The notes under the pieces: model-generated
The model's input: only the letters and a program-made list of their open reading frames with translations
Databases searched by the model: none
What the model was told of the DNA's origin: nothing
In this document: positions 1 through 9,210 of the stretch, piece after piece
Layout: the number at the start of each line of letters is the position of its first letter
Position numbering within the stretch: position 1 is the stretch's first letter
DNA from: CAJBNH01 sp964447285
Lineage (GTDB): Bacteria; Myxococcota_A; UBA9042
Assembly: GCA_964447285.1 (NCBI GenBank)
Contig: CAYURO010000023.1
Location: 11,764 to 75,763 of the forward strand
Direction: 5' to 3'
DNA length: 64,000 bases
Program-made: the position numbers and the translations under genes

Positions 1-1752
1 GGCGCCCTCGATCAGCAGGGCAATCGTGCCGTAAGTCGCCCGCAGCCAGTCCTGATCCGTGCCATCGACCGGGTACAGCTGGCGCTTGACACGGAAGTGC
101 CGACCGTCGGACTGACGCGGCGCCGCTTTCGCAACTTCTTCGGCCACCTGCCACGCCTGATTCGGCTCCGGGCTCGCGACACCGTTGGTCGTGTAAGGCA
201 CAAGAACGGCACTTCCCCAGGTGTGGAAGCTGATCGAGGCGACGAACCGCTGCGTTTCGGCCAGCCGCATCAGCGCCTGCGTCTCGGGCTCGGACCCGGG
301 CTGCGGGCCGCGGTACCACTCGGCCAAGGGGCGCGAGCGACTACCGACCTCTCCCAACGCCCCCCAGCGAAACGGGAAATTGCGGTTCAGGTCCACGCCC
401 TCGCCGATCACGCGCTCGGCCTCGTCCGTCGTGCGCCGGCCGTTCTTGCGCCCCTCACCCCAAGTCGACACGTGCATGAACGCTTGCGCGCCGTCGGGGT
501 TCAGCAGGGGCACGATCCAAATATCCAGTCCAGCCAGCCACTTGCGCGCCTTCTCCGCCTCCGCCTCGTCGATGGGTTGCAGCAGGCCCCGTGCGACGTC
601 CAGCGCGAACTCTGCCGCCAGCAGCTCGTCGCCATGCGTCGCCCCGGTCACCAGCACCGCCGGCCGCGACGCGAGTGCATCATCTGTGTGTATCCAGTGC
701 ATCGCCAGGATCGGCCGACCCTGCACCGACCGCCCAAGCTCGACCACCTGAACCTGCCGTGGAAACCTGCGCTGCCAAGCCTCCAGCAGCCCTTGGATCA
801 TCGCGGGATCCTTGTAGCTTGCGTCGATCGAGGGCCCTGAGGTCGGGTTCAGGCGCAAGCGGTCGCGCTCGGCGATGAAGCCCGGGTCCAGCCAAGCGAA
901 AGGTGCGTCATCCGTGCATATCCGTAACGGCACTTGCGCCCGCGCTAGCCGCTCAGCGCCACGCGGCGAGGTCCGGACGATCCACCCCCCGCCTGCCAGC
1001 TTCTCGACGCGCGTCAGGTCCTTGGCCAGCCCGATCGGCAGCAGCTGCCACACCGCCTCGGCCACCTCGATAAAGCGATGCACGCCAGCGGGCGACGGCC
1101 GCGCCTGCCCCGCCACCTTGGCCGTTCGCAGCGACAGGCGCGTCACCACCGGAGCCGGCACCCCGCGCGTCCCCAGCGACACGCCCACGCGCCCGGTGGC
1201 AAACGCCTTGTCGGTCACGCTGGCACTGCCAAGCGTCGTCAGCTTGCGACCGTCCAGCAGCTGCACGCCCAGGTGCGGCCCGATCAGCCAGACCTCCAGC
1301 TCGATGGGGTCGCCGATCTTGAGTTTGTCGATCGGGGTCTTGCGGTCGATCGGCCGCTGTCTCCCGCGGTCCCAGCGCACGAACTGCAGGCCCTTGCGGT
1401 CGACCAGCACGCCGTAGCCGTTGAGCTCGTGGGCGCCGCCTTTGGGAACCTGCGCGCGGAACACCAGACCCACGGTGCCGCGTGCGGGCAAGGTCGTCTG
1501 CAGCCTCGCGAAACCGTCCGTCAGCTCGGCGGTGGGCAGCCAGAGCTGGTGGCCCTCTGGGTCGGGGCGCGTCAACTCAAGGCCGGTTGGCTGAACCTTC
1601 CAGGTTCCCACCGTCGCGGCAGGTCCCGGCTGCACACCAGCGCCCACCAGCACGGTCTCGTCGCCCTGCGATGGGGAGGTCTGGGCCTGCAGCGGCGCTG
1701 GCGCAAGCACGGCGGTGCACACCAGAAAGCCCAGCAGGCGCGCGAGGTTCAA
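1..1752 (-). CDS. Secreted M14-family zinc carboxypeptidase (partial, C-terminus off the left edge)
   Basis: The reading frame is open from a TTG at 1752 to the window edge (584 codons). It starts with a Sec signal peptide (NLARLLGFLVCTAVLAPAP, then LQAQ). Residues about 30-330 form an N-terminal region I do not recognise. The catalytic M14 domain follows: the zinc motif HGDE is at 373-376, DLNRNFP at 454-460 holds the substrate-binding Asn/Arg, FHTWG at 509-513 supplies the third zinc His (H510), and LLIEGA carries the candidate general-base Glu (E582). M14 enzymes remove C-terminal residues from peptides or cell-wall peptides; this one should act outside the cytoplasm. The TTG start overlaps the stop of the upstream FGE-like gene (TTGA), so the two are translationally coupled. 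The start is inferred from the signal peptide and the overlap. Substrate is unknown. Confidence 0.85.
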   Translation of the reverse strand, partial: MNLARLLGFLVCTAVLAPAPLQAQTSPSQGDETVLVGAGVQPGPAATVGTWKVQPTGLELTRPDPEGHQLWLPTAELTDGFARLQTTLPARGTVGLVFRAQVPKGGAHELNGYGVLVDRKGLQFVRWDRGRQRPIDRKTPIDKLKIGDPIELEVWLIGPHLGVQLLDGRKLTTLGSASVTDKAFATGRVGVSLGTRGVPAPVVTRLSLRTAKVAGQARPSPAGVHRFIEVAEAVWQLLPIGLAKDLTRVEKLAGGGWIVRTSPRGAERLARAQVPLRICTDDAPFAWLDPGFIAERDRLRLNPTSGPSIDASYKDPAMIQGLLEAWQRRFPRQVQVVELGRSVQGRPILAMHWIHTDDALASRPAVLVTGATHGDELLAAEFALDVARGLLQPIDEAEAEKARKWLAGLDIWIVPLLNPDGAQAFMHVSTWGEGRKNGRRTTDEAERVIGEGVDLNRNFPFRWGALGEVGSRSRPLAEWYRGPQPGSEPETQALMRLAETQRFVASISFHTWGSAVLVPYTTNGVASPEPNQAWQVAEEVAKAAPRQSDGRHFRVKRQLYPVDGTDQDWLRATYGTIALLIEGA

Positions 1753-2615
1753 GGCTTGCCGCCCATCTTCGCGACCTCGTCCAGCGACGCCGCGCAGCGG
1801 AAGCCGAAGTGCGAGTAGGGGATGTTCTCAGGTGGGTGCGGTCGGCGGTAGGTCGAGGTCGCGTAGTTGGTGTCCCAGTACCAGGAGCCGCCGCGCACCA
1901 GCTTCTCTTTGTGGCCTGCGCACTTGGCCGCGCCACCGCACGGTCCCTTGGGGTCGGAGCCCAGGCAGTCCGCGCCGCAAGCCGCGTAGTCGGGGCTGTA
2001 CCAGTCGGCCACCCACTCCCACGCGTTGCCGACCATGTCGTGCAGGCCGTACTCGTAGGCGGTGCGGGTGCCGATCAGGTTGGTGCGGCCAACGTGCGCC
2101 AAACGTGCTTTTCCCTCCTTGGGGATTCCGCAGCTGCGGCCGCGCTTGTCCTGAATGACGGCGCGCTCGCACGTCGCGGGTTCCGGCCCCCAGGGGTGCA
2201 GCTTGCCGTCAGGGCCACGGGCGGCCTTCTCCCACTCGGCTTCGGTGGGCAGGTGCTTGCCTTGGGCCTTGCAGTAGTCCACCGCGTCGAACCACGTCAT
2301 GCCGACCATCGGCTGCTTGGCGCGGTTGAAATCGCTGTACAACGGCTTTGCGGGCTTGCACTTCTTCGACCGGACGCAGGTCTGGTAGTCAGCGAACGTC
2401 ACCTCGAACACGTCCATGAAATACGTCTGCATCCACACTTGGGCGCGCGGCTTCTCGTTCGCTGGGCCGTCGTCGCGCCCGCGGATGAAGTCGCCCCCCG
2501 AAATGCACGCAAGGCCAGCCGGCGCTGTTGGGCATGGAATGACCGCAGGCGGCGCGGCGACTGCAGGGAAGGCCGCGAAACACAAGGAGAAGATCGAAAT
2601 GGCGGTGTTGCGCAT
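1749..2615 (-). CDS. Secreted formylglycine-generating-enzyme-fold (SUMF1/FGE-sulfatase domain) protein lacking the FGE active-site Cys pair
   Basis: A protein of 288 aa. A signal peptide (MRNTAISIFSLCFAAFPAVAA) supports the start at 2615 over longer in-frame starts, which would add a basic, low-quality extension. The FGE-sulfatase fold is clear from PTEAEWEKAARG, GNAWEWVADWY, VRGGSW and a terminal FGFRCA. In true FGE the segment after GGS carries the two redox Cys that oxidise sulfatase cysteine; here it reads GGSWYWDTNYATSTYRR, with no Cys. The fold is therefore kept but formylglycine generation is unlikely. Non-catalytic members of this fold often serve as ligand-binding or structural modules. 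It overlaps the M14 peptidase gene by TTGA and should be co-transcribed with it. Confidence 0.85.
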   Translation of the reverse strand: MRNTAISIFSLCFAAFPAVAAPPAVIPCPTAPAGLACISGGDFIRGRDDGPANEKPRAQVWMQTYFMDVFEVTFADYQTCVRSKKCKPAKPLYSDFNRAKQPMVGMTWFDAVDYCKAQGKHLPTEAEWEKAARGPDGKLHPWGPEPATCERAVIQDKRGRSCGIPKEGKARLAHVGRTNLIGTRTAYEYGLHDMVGNAWEWVADWYSPDYAACGADCLGSDPKGPCGGAAKCAGHKEKLVRGGSWYWDTNYATSTYRRPHPPENIPYSHFGFRCAASLDEVAKMGGKP

Positions 2616-2694
2616 GTCGCGGAAACTAGCAGGCGGCGCCGGATCGGACAAGAATACCGCGGCCGCGCGACGCGAGCCCCACTGAGGCAACCCC

Positions 2695-3777
2695 ATGCTG
2701 TTCCGTCCCTTCGTGACCCTGACCGTTCTTGCCGCACTGTCGATGCCCTGCGCCGTGCTGGCCAACCCGGGCGCTCCCCTGGGGATGCCGCCCAGGAAGG
2801 CCGACCCGCCGGTGGCCTTGGCGACGCTGCCTGAGCTGACCCAGGCGCAGAAGGACATCATCGCGGCGCTGCCGACCGACCCGCCCGCGCCGACGCTGCT
2901 GGGCGTGAAGGACGAGTACGTCGGGCGCCACTATCTGGTGGGCGACGAGTGGAACCTGCAGCTGTGGACGCCGTACATCCAGCATCTGGGCGGCGCGTAC
3001 ATGGGCGTGGGGTCGGATCAGGGTTATCAGTTCGTGGGTTGGGCGCGGTCGGAGTACGCCTTCATGGTCGACTACGACCCGCTGGTGATCGAGATGCATG
3101 CGGTGTACCGCGCGTTCTTCCTGGCTGCCGGGACACCGGCCGAGTTCCTGGCGTGGTGGTCGGCGCCCAAGGCCAAGGACGCGGCGGACCTGCTGGACAA
3201 GACCTACCCCGGCGACCCCAAGCTGGCGGGCTACAAGAAGCTGTACAAGTGGCAGCGCAGCTCCGTCGCGTATCGGCTCGCGTCGATCAAGAAGACGCTG
3301 GCCAAGGCCAAGACCCCGAACTTCCTGGATAATCAGGACATCTACGGACACATTCGCCAGCTGGTCCAGCAGGGTCGCCTGCGTGCAGTGCTGGCGAACC
3401 TGCTGGAGACCAAGGGCATCCAGGGCGTGGGCGATGCCTGCCGCAAGCTGGGCACGACGCTGCGGGTGGTCTACCTGTCGAACGCAGAGGAATACTGGCC
3501 CTACGGCAAGCAGTTCCGTCAGAACATGCGCAGCCTGCCGTTCGACGCGCAGACGCAGATCATCCGCACGTTCACCACCTTCACGATCAACAAGGACTAT
3601 CGCTACAGCGTTCAACCGGGCCTGAAGTACCAGACTTGGCTGGAGCAGGACTGGCTGCGCAACGTGCATCACATGATCGCACGGCGGAAGCTCAAGGGCC
3701 CCGAGGACCTTGAGTTCGTGTTGTTCGACAAGGATGCGGCGGATGTGGGGGCGAAGCGGGTCAAGGGCAAGAAGTAG
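2695..3777 (+). CDS. Secreted LIC_10091-like protein with methyltransferase-like fold
   Basis: A protein of 360 aa with an N-terminal signal peptide (MLFRPFVTLTVLAALSMPC, then AVLA). It resembles the widespread LIC_10091-type family. I recognise a GGAYMGVGSDQGY glycine-rich loop, an acidic strand end (AFMVDYDP) followed by the MHAVYRAFF helix, and a later VVYLSNAEEYW block with nearby LPFDAQTQIIRT. This order is what one expects of a Rossmann-type, SAM-methyltransferase-like fold, but no activity is established for the family as far as I know. It is divergent from the FGE-like gene, with 79 bp between the starts. An exported form is notable because SAM is cytoplasmic. Family assignment is from memory of motif order; function is unknown. 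Confidence 0.65.
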   Translation: MLFRPFVTLTVLAALSMPCAVLANPGAPLGMPPRKADPPVALATLPELTQAQKDIIAALPTDPPAPTLLGVKDEYVGRHYLVGDEWNLQLWTPYIQHLGGAYMGVGSDQGYQFVGWARSEYAFMVDYDPLVIEMHAVYRAFFLAAGTPAEFLAWWSAPKAKDAADLLDKTYPGDPKLAGYKKLYKWQRSSVAYRLASIKKTLAKAKTPNFLDNQDIYGHIRQLVQQGRLRAVLANLLETKGIQGVGDACRKLGTTLRVVYLSNAEEYWPYGKQFRQNMRSLPFDAQTQIIRTFTTFTINKDYRYSVQPGLKYQTWLEQDWLRNVHHMIARRKLKGPEDLEFVLFDKDAADVGAKRVKGKK

Positions 3778-3810
3778 GCCCGACCCCTTCGGTCTGTCGT
3801 CCCCAACCGG

Positions 3811-5583
3811 TCAAGGCAGCGGCACCCAGGCGTCCTGCAGGGGCGGCGCCGACTCGGGCGGCTTGCGGTGGTGGGTTGCCTGCTCGTAGGCGTAGGCGAC
3901 ACCGATCAAGTGGCCTTCCGAGAACGCTCTACCGACAAACGCCACGCCGAACGGCCTTGCGGGACCATCCGTGCGCGAGATCAGGCCTGCTGGAACGGCG
4001 ATCGCGGGATAGCCCGCTCGTCCCAAAATCCTGCCGCTCTCGGTGGCAGCAAACAGCAACGCATCCTGATCGTCAGAGGTGCCCGTCTGACCATCGGGAC
4101 CGGCCAGCATGGCGTCCAGAGAACCGCGGGCGTTCGCCGTGTCCTCTGCCAGATCGGTCTGGTACCGCAGCGTGTCGGCGCTGTCGGGGGCGAGATCGAA
4201 CGGCATCGCCTCGTCCAACAGCTGCTGACCAAAGTGGATTTGGTCCATGTGGTCGGTGTTCCAGTCGATCAGGTCCGCCAAGCTGTGCACCGCCTGCGAC
4301 GCGGCGCAGTGGGACAAGTACTGGTTCAGGTCGCGCTTGAAGGCGTACGACAGCGCCATCGAGCACGCCCGCTCGTCGTACTTGCCAGAGCAGGGCGTCC
4401 GCTCGGCCTTGGCGTCCATCTCGTCGGGGGCCCAGACGGCCTCAACCGTCGCGCCTGCGTCCATCAGGGACCGGGTCACGTCGTACATGCGCTCGACTTC
4501 TTCGCTGGTCAGGTCGGACCAGAACAGCCCGATCGGCATGCCGATACGCGCTCCCTTCAAGGCCCCGGCGTCCAGAAACGGGCGGTAATCGCTGAGGCAG
4601 TGGCCGGGCTGGAGGCACGTCTCCGTCGCGGGATCCAGCGGGTCGTACCCGGTGATGACACCCAGCACGGTTGCGGCGTCGGCAACGGTGCGCGCCAGGG
4701 GACCGGGGGAGTCGAGGTCCAGCGAGATGGGAATGACACCCGTGCGGCTGACCAAACCGACCGTCGGACGGATTCCGACGATCTGGTTGGCGCTCGCGGG
4801 CTTGATGATCGAGCCAGACGTCTCGGTCCCGATGGCGGCCACGGCGAGTCCGGCAGAGACCCCGACCGCAGCGCCTGAGCTGGAGCCCGCCGGCGACAAC
4901 ATGCACGACCCCAAGGGACCGTCCACGCGCCGCGGGTCATACGGATTGCAGACATAGCCGCCCTCGGCACTGAAGCCCGGCGGCAGGTCGTAGGCCAGAT
5001 AGGCGGCCAGCTCGGTCATCGCCGTCTTGCCCAGCAGCACCGCACCGGCTGCACGCAGACGCTGAACGACGGTGGCGTCGGCTTGCGGGATGTTGTCGAG
5101 CAGGGCGGTGGCTCCAGCGGTGGTCGGCATGCCGGCGACGTCGATGTTGTCCTTGACCGTCACGACGATGCCACGCAGCGGACCGGCGTTGCCGGAATCA
5201 TGTTGCGCCACGGCCTGTTGCTGCACGTCGGGAGACACCCGTCGCAGCGAACGCAGGCCAGGTCCGTCGCTGTCATAGGCCTGCAGGCGCGCCAAGTGCC
5301 ACTCGAGGATCTCGGCAGCGTCCAGCGTTCCCTTCGCCTGCGCGGCAAGCAGCCGGGCGATGGTCACTTCTGTCAGGTCGTAGTCGTCGTCTTCAACAGG
5401 TTCGGGCGCGACGTCAGCGTTCGGCGCCGTGGCGTCGTCGTCGGTCAGCGCAGCGTCGTTGCCGGTGGCGGATGCGTCGGACCCGGCCCAAGCGGTGTCG
5501 GCTTCGGATTCGGTCGGCGAGGCTTCGCAGCCTGCGGCAAACAGCGCGGCAAGGATCAGGGAGGAGGTGGCTAGTCGGGGCAT
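3811..5583 (-). CDS. Amidase-signature family lipoprotein
   Basis: A protein of 590 aa. The N-terminus is a lipoprotein signal with lipobox AAGC (Cys19), followed by an acidic, low-complexity linker to about residue 70 (DDDATAPNADVAPEPVEDDD). The amidase-signature domain runs to the C-terminus. The Ser-cisSer-Lys triad is visible: Lys144 in VTVKDNID, cis-Ser236 in the GSSSG loop, and nucleophile Ser258 in TETSGSI. Amidase-signature enzymes hydrolyse amides; a glutaminyl-tRNA amidotransferase GatA role is excluded by the lipobox and linker. Several Cys (CNPY, GSCML, ETCLQPGHC, PCSGKYDERAC) could form disulfides, consistent with an exported enzyme. Substrate is unknown. Confidence 0.85.
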   Translation of the reverse strand: MPRLATSSLILAALFAAGCEASPTESEADTAWAGSDASATGNDAALTDDDATAPNADVAPEPVEDDDYDLTEVTIARLLAAQAKGTLDAAEILEWHLARLQAYDSDGPGLRSLRRVSPDVQQQAVAQHDSGNAGPLRGIVVTVKDNIDVAGMPTTAGATALLDNIPQADATVVQRLRAAGAVLLGKTAMTELAAYLAYDLPPGFSAEGGYVCNPYDPRRVDGPLGSCMLSPAGSSSGAAVGVSAGLAVAAIGTETSGSIIKPASANQIVGIRPTVGLVSRTGVIPISLDLDSPGPLARTVADAATVLGVITGYDPLDPATETCLQPGHCLSDYRPFLDAGALKGARIGMPIGLFWSDLTSEEVERMYDVTRSLMDAGATVEAVWAPDEMDAKAERTPCSGKYDERACSMALSYAFKRDLNQYLSHCAASQAVHSLADLIDWNTDHMDQIHFGQQLLDEAMPFDLAPDSADTLRYQTDLAEDTANARGSLDAMLAGPDGQTGTSDDQDALLFAATESGRILGRAGYPAIAVPAGLISRTDGPARPFGVAFVGRAFSEGHLIGVAYAYEQATHHRKPPESAPPLQDAWVPLP

Positions 5584-5940
5584 GGGAGGCGCTCACGGTC
5601 AGGCCAGTCAAGGCCCTCACGAGTGAGCTAAGCGCATCCCGCCAGCCAATGAATGAGGATCTGTGTTGACCCGTGAGCATGGAAGCGGTTCTTGCCAGCC
5701 TCGGGAGCCGTTGGGACGGCCTGCACGTCGCGGCCACCCACGCGTCTCTGGCCGGGAATGCTTCCATCCATGGTGGCGCAAGTACTCGATTCAACGGATG
5801 AACTGCGAAGTTTGCCTGCCGGGACCGCCCAATCGCCGGTTCGCCGACGGCCTCGCCCGCTGCCGATCTGGGGCCAATGTCGCACGCAATTTTGCCGGAA
5901 GTCTTCTCATCTCGACACGAAGCGAAACGAACCTTCTTGG
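5584..5940. other. 357-bp intergenic region without a supported gene
   Basis: It lies between the amidase-lipoprotein gene and the MaoC-like gene, both on the minus strand. Short open frames occur on both strands but show no start signal or recognisable motif. The only structure I see is a small palindrome CTCACGAGTGAG at 5616-5627, close to the amidase start. I see no terminator with a U-tract for the MaoC-like gene. Confidence 0.5.
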
Positions 5941-6825
5941 CTACCGGATCTCGCCCCGCAGGTGCTCCAGCTTGCCGTCCTGGCTGGTCAGGCGAAAGCG
6001 CGTGCCGTCGTAGCTCTTCAAGGCCTCGAGCGCGGTGACGGTGGGCAGCAGCACGGGCTTGCGGAACTCCACCTCGATGTCCAGCCGCTCGCGCGCGGTG
6101 GGCAGCGCAGCGAGGCACCGGGCCAGCGTCCACGCGCCGTGGGCGATGGCGCGCGGAAAGCCGAACATCTTGGCTGAGTACGCGTGCAGGTGGATCGGGT
6201 TGTAGTCGCCTGATGCCCAAGCGTACCGGCGGCCGATGTCTTCGCCGACCTCGATGGTGTGCCGCATCACCTCGCCCTCAGAACCGTCGTGCCAGTCATC
6301 CACCGGTATGTCTTGGGGTTTCGCCGGCCGCTCGGCTCCCGCGGGCTCGACACGTCGGCTCAACAGCGTCGATGTACCCTGCCAGACCGACTGGCCGGCA
6401 GAGGTCGCCTCGGTCAACAGGTCGATCTCGATGCCCCTGACCCCCTCGCGGTGACCGCCGATGCGCGCGACCAGATGCAGGGGCTCATCGCCCTGGATCA
6501 GGCGCTTCTGGACGATGCGTTGGCGGATGTGGATCAGGCCGAAGGCGGGGAAGGGAAAGGTCGGGTCCGTCAGGATATCCAAGTGCAGCGGCACGGCCAG
6601 CACGTGCGGGTAGGTGGCCGGCATCACGCCGGACTCGGCAAAGCCACACACCCACTGGTAGTCGCGCAGGTGCCGGCGGTCGGGCTTCTGCGCCATCAGC
6701 TCGCACTCGAGACCCGGCACGACCTGACCCGGCTGCAGACCCGTCTTGCGCGGCCAAAGTGCGTGCGCATAGCCCGTCAGAATCTTTGGAGGGTGCTCGT
6801 AGTACCGGCGAGTGGGCGTCGTCAT
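5941..6825 (-). CDS. MaoC-like double-hotdog acyl dehydratase/hydratase
   Basis: A protein of 294 aa starting at MTTPTRRYYEHPP. The longer upstream frame runs through the neighbouring gene and has no coding character. The C-terminal hotdog holds the hydratase-2 motif: ASGDYNPIHLHAYSAKMFGF is followed by AIAHG, with the Asp and His expected to activate water for trans-2-enoyl-CoA hydration. The N-terminal hotdog (residues about 30-150) lacks this motif, as in fused eukaryotic-type and mycobacterial MaoC dehydratases. The substrate is likely a medium or branched acyl thioester; which one cannot be told. The HEAT-like gene lies 79 bp upstream on the same strand. Confidence 0.8.
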   Translation of the reverse strand: MTTPTRRYYEHPPKILTGYAHALWPRKTGLQPGQVVPGLECELMAQKPDRRHLRDYQWVCGFAESGVMPATYPHVLAVPLHLDILTDPTFPFPAFGLIHIRQRIVQKRLIQGDEPLHLVARIGGHREGVRGIEIDLLTEATSAGQSVWQGTSTLLSRRVEPAGAERPAKPQDIPVDDWHDGSEGEVMRHTIEVGEDIGRRYAWASGDYNPIHLHAYSAKMFGFPRAIAHGAWTLARCLAALPTARERLDIEVEFRKPVLLPTVTALEALKSYDGTRFRLTSQDGKLEHLRGEIR

Positions 6826-6904
6826 GGGTTGACCTGTCGATGGATGCCGCGCGGACCTAGCACCGCTTGCCGAACGCGGCAAGGGGAAACCCGGCAACGC
6901 CTTG

Positions 6905-7915
6905 TCACGGTTCGACTCGGGCGTAGGCGAGTGCTTGTGCAACCAGTGCGGCGACTTGCGGGTCCCGGCGCAGGGGTTCCAGCAGCGTGGCCATGCGTTC
7001 GGGGCGCGAGGCCAGCGCGTTCGCTGCCGCACGCACGCCGGCCGCCCGCCGCACCGATTCGCGACTCGACAGCCAAATGGACAGCAAGGGCTCTGCCTCA
7101 CCCGGTGCCACCGCGGCAAGGGCGACCAGGGCTTCGCCGGCCACAAGAGCCGAGCTATCTTTCGTCAGCGCGCGAAATTCCGGGGTCGCCGGCAACCACC
7201 CGATCTCTCCCACCTTGCGGATCGCCTCGGCGCGTGCGGTTGGGCTGGCCTTGCCCTCTTTGACCCAGCCCAGCAACCGCCCGGCAAGACCCAGATCGCG
7301 CCGGGTACGCAGGCTGGCCTGAACTTCTGCCACAACGGCCAGTTGCACGGCCTCACTCGGGTGGCGCAGGGCGTCCAGCGCGTACAGCGCGGGCGTGTCG
7401 CAGCCCGTGGCAAACAGAAAGCGCACGGCGGCCTCGGCGACACGCGGGTCGGGGTGTAGGGCCAGCGGCGTCACGAAGCCGGCCAGGCGCGGGTGGGCCG
7501 AGGCGATGGGGCGCGCGGCCTCCAACGACGTGGCAAGCATCCCGGGCTTGGCGTCGCTGAACGCCATGCGTGCCAGTGTCGGCCCTTCTGGACCCGCGAA
7601 CAGCGAGGTCAGCGTTGCGCGCTGCGCCGGTGTGGCATTGGCCTTTCCCAGCAGGGGCTTGCGTGCTTCGCCAAGCCGCGCCTTGGCCAGAGGCGTGGGC
7701 GTGCGGAACACCGGATCGGCCGCTGCCGCAATCGACGCCATCTGCTGCGCGTGGGCGCCGAAGTCACACCAGAGCTGGCGATCAGCGCGTACCGTGGGAC
7801 CGAACAGCGCTTGACGAGGGGCGATCGGCCGCGTTTCAGCCACCGACTCAGGTGCGGCAAGGCACAGGCCAAGGGCTGCAACTCCGCTTGCGGCAATCCA
7901 TCTGGGGGCGTTCAT
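6905..7915 (-). CDS. Secreted alpha-helical repeat (HEAT-like) protein
   Basis: A protein of 336 aa with a signal peptide (MNAPRWIAASGVAALGLCLA, then APESVAE). The mature part is almost wholly helical and Ala/Leu-rich. It shows HEAT-like units of about 30-40 residues with the pattern HPDPRVAEAAVRFL, HPSEAVQLAVVAEV, LVAGEALVALAAV and SVRRAAGVRAAAN. Such repeats usually act as protein-protein interaction scaffolds. There are no catalytic motifs. It is on the same strand as the MaoC-like gene and divergent from the permease gene at 8047. Function unknown. Confidence 0.7.
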   Translation of the reverse strand: MNAPRWIAASGVAALGLCLAAPESVAETRPIAPRQALFGPTVRADRQLWCDFGAHAQQMASIAAAADPVFRTPTPLAKARLGEARKPLLGKANATPAQRATLTSLFAGPEGPTLARMAFSDAKPGMLATSLEAARPIASAHPRLAGFVTPLALHPDPRVAEAAVRFLFATGCDTPALYALDALRHPSEAVQLAVVAEVQASLRTRRDLGLAGRLLGWVKEGKASPTARAEAIRKVGEIGWLPATPEFRALTKDSSALVAGEALVALAAVAPGEAEPLLSIWLSSRESVRRAAGVRAAANALASRPERMATLLEPLRRDPQVAALVAQALAYARVEP

Positions 7916-8046
7916 GGGCGCTCGCGGCCTCCAGGGGCGGAGGGCAGGGGTGCGATTCTACAGGGGCCGCGCTTTTCTGGCTTCCCCGCAAGCCGCCGAC
8001 TATCCTGCGCGCAGGTGCCGCGCGACCGTGCGCGGGCGGGTGCGCC

Positions 8047-9210
8047 GTGGAGAACCAGTCGGAGGGAAAGCCCTTTCACATCGAGTGGCAGCCGCTGTTC
8101 TTCAAGCTGCTGCTGATCGGCAGCGTCGCCGCCTTCGTGCTGTGGCTGCTGGTGCGTTTGTCGGTCGTCACGGTGCCCATCCTTGTCGGCTTCTTCATCG
8201 CCTATGCCTTGAACCCGATGGTCGTGTGGCTGCGGCGGTGGCGCGTGCCGCCGGTGCTGGCGCTGACGGTGCCTGTCCTGGTGGTGGTGGTTCTGGCCGT
8301 GCTGTTCGCGACCATCGTGTTGCCCGGCATGGCGCACGAGGTGATTCAGGCCAGCCAGCACGCCCCGGCGCGGCTGTACAACGCGATCCTGAAGGCAGAC
8401 CCGTGGTTCCAGACGTACACGGGACAGCCGTTGTCCGCCGTCGTGGCTTACAGCGACCTCAGCAACGCCATGCAGTCGCTCGCGACGGAGATCTTCGGCC
8501 CCGCGCGGTCGACGCTGTCTTGGGTGCTGTCGAGTGCCCGGGAGATGCTGCTGGCCTTGGGCAACCTGCTGCTGGTGATCGTTGTCGCCTTCTTCCTGCT
8601 GGGCGAGTACGAGCGAATTCTTCGTCTGGGAGGCAGCTTGGTGCCGGTGCGCGACCAGCAGGTGGTCACCCGGGTCATTCGGCGGATCGACGGGGTGCTG
8701 GGGGGCTTCATCCGAGGCGAGCTGCTGCTGCTGGTGCTGGCGACGGTCGTCTTCACCGGCGGCTTGGCGCTGTTGGGGGTGCCGTACGCTCTGGTCGTCG
8801 GACCGATGGTCGCCGTGATCTATCTGGTGCCTTACGTCGGCGTGGTGGCGGGACTGGTCGTGTGCACGTCGCTGTCGCTGATGGCGGGGCACGCACCGCT
8901 GCGCACCCTGGGCGTCGTCGCGCTGTTCTTCGCGTTCTACGGCACGGACTTGCTGTACATCACGCCGCGCATCATCGGCAACCGGGTGGGATTGCGGCCC
9001 ATCGCCGTGCTGTTGGGCATCATCGCTTGTGGTGAGCTGTTTGGCCCCGTGGGCGTGTTGCTGGCGATTCCGTTGCTGGCGTGTGGGCGTATCCTGCTGC
9101 TCGAGGTTTACGAGACCTACCGCGCATCGCCAGTCTACCTGGGCGACCTGCCTGCGTCCGAACCCTCGACCGACCCGCCCGCTGAACCTGTTGAAAGGAC
9201 CGGCGAATGA
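8047..9210 (+). CDS. AI-2E family (PF01594-type) membrane permease
   Basis: A protein of 387 aa with a GTG start at 8047; the frame upstream is arginine-rich and has no coding character. Several hydrophobic segments are present: two near the N-terminus (FKLLLIGSVAAFVLWLLV and VPILVGFFIAYALNPMVVWL), one near residues 75-95, and a C-terminal block of closely spaced helices. The family hallmark VPYVGVVAGLVV and the closing LLAIPLLACGRI are both present. The family includes transporters for AI-2 export and Na+/H+ exchange, so the substrate is not predictable. The stop overlaps the next gene's start (ATGA), which couples it to a cyclic-nucleotide-binding kinase. Confidence 0.85.
   Translation: MENQSEGKPFHIEWQPLFFKLLLIGSVAAFVLWLLVRLSVVTVPILVGFFIAYALNPMVVWLRRWRVPPVLALTVPVLVVVVLAVLFATIVLPGMAHEVIQASQHAPARLYNAILKADPWFQTYTGQPLSAVVAYSDLSNAMQSLATEIFGPARSTLSWVLSSAREMLLALGNLLLVIVVAFFLLGEYERILRLGGSLVPVRDQQVVTRVIRRIDGVLGGFIRGELLLLVLATVVFTGGLALLGVPYALVVGPMVAVIYLVPYVGVVAGLVVCTSLSLMAGHAPLRTLGVVALFFAFYGTDLLYITPRIIGNRVGLRPIAVLLGIIACGELFGPVGVLLAIPLLACGRILLLEVYETYRASPVYLGDLPASEPSTDPPAEPVERTGE

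Noticed and set aside
3811..5583. GatA subunit of glutamyl-tRNA amidotransferase
   Set aside because: The lipobox, acidic linker and extracytoplasmic Cys pattern are incompatible with a cytosolic tRNA-dependent enzyme.
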